DNA of 53,045 nucleotides, from the NCBI GenBank assembly GCA_021736505.1, contig JAIPFU010000001.1, positions 1 to 53,045 of the forward strand, read 5' to 3'. The notes under the pieces were generated by a model. It ran no database searches. It saw nothing but the letters and a program-made list of their open reading frames with translations, and was not told the origin of the DNA. A program made the position numbers and the translations under genes. This document shows, piece by piece, positions 52,977 through 53,045 of the stretch (its first letter is position 1; every line of letters begins with the position of its first letter). The DNA is from Spirochaetia bacterium (GTDB taxonomy: Bacteria > Spirochaetota > Spirochaetia > PWKH01).

Positions 52977-53045
52977 ATGACATCGTTTCTCAGGAAACTT
53001 TTCGCAAAGAATATTACGGATGAAGAAAACAGCTATAATAATTTG
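52977..53045 (+). CDS. Start of a downstream gene, possibly CorC/TlyC-like (partial)
   Basis: Only 23 codons are visible: MTSFLRKLFAKNITDEENSY and on, with AAGGAG 10 nt before the ATG. In many bacteria, including spirochaetes, a CBS-domain CorC/TlyC (hemolysin C-like) gene follows ybeY. The short basic then acidic start fits that family, but the visible piece cannot prove it. Confidence 0.5.
   Translation, partial: MTSFLRKLFAKNITDEENSYNNL

Overview
The window looks like chromosomal core DNA of a low-GC spirochaete. Three things point there. (i) It has a V-type ATPase operon in the order E, DUF2764, A, B, D, I, K. (ii) An mtEFG2-like elongation factor G paralogue lies beside a second divergent EF-G. 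(iii) uvrA is followed by an LptD-like outer-membrane protein, and phoH, a 7TM-HD protein and ybeY follow in turn. Genus cannot be fixed by eye. Coding density is high, many genes touch or overlap, and I see no prophage, insertion sequence or CRISPR array. TTG starts are frequent.

Layout. 1-4220 (minus): tsf (cut by the window edge), rpsB, maf and an ABC-F ATPase. 4320-12001: a fused aroDE (plus) faces a minus-strand block of an XPB-partner protein, XPB helicase, a nitrilase-family amidase, aroC and aroK. Three shikimate-pathway genes therefore surround a helicase module. 12275-18924: a dGTPase-like HD protein and nrdR (both dNTP-related, convergent), an ACT-domain protein, a 61-residue ORF, a THEP1-like NTPase, a queuosine-precursor transporter, an AMP-forming acyl-CoA synthetase and an inositol-monophosphatase-like enzyme. 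18977-23091: mfd and trmB, closed by a terminator.

23127-31124: two EF-G paralogues, tRNA-Val(UAC) with its own promoter and terminator, a YggS-type PLP protein, a small membrane protein, an RluD-type pseudouridine synthase, an MBL-fold hydrolase and a pentapeptide-repeat protein. 31305-34623: rsgA and mutS2. 34745-41976: the V-ATPase operon, whose K subunit keeps the residues that bind Na+ in Enterococcus NtpK. After a terminator come ispG, uvrA, lptD, phoH, pgpH-like, ybeY and the start of one more gene (42154 to the end).

Themes. Translation and ribosome factors (S2, EF-Ts, ABC-F, spdEFG2, EFG-II, RsgA, RluD, TrmB, YbeY) and DNA repair (XPB pair, Mfd, UvrA, MutS2) dominate. Most interesting are: several genes whose start codon sits 6-9 nt below a good -10 box with no Shine-Dalgarno (candidate leaderless mRNAs); the two-gene XPB module; the EF-G division of labour; the predicted Na+ coupling of the ATPase; and a group of short tandem duplications confined to intergenic or leader DNA.
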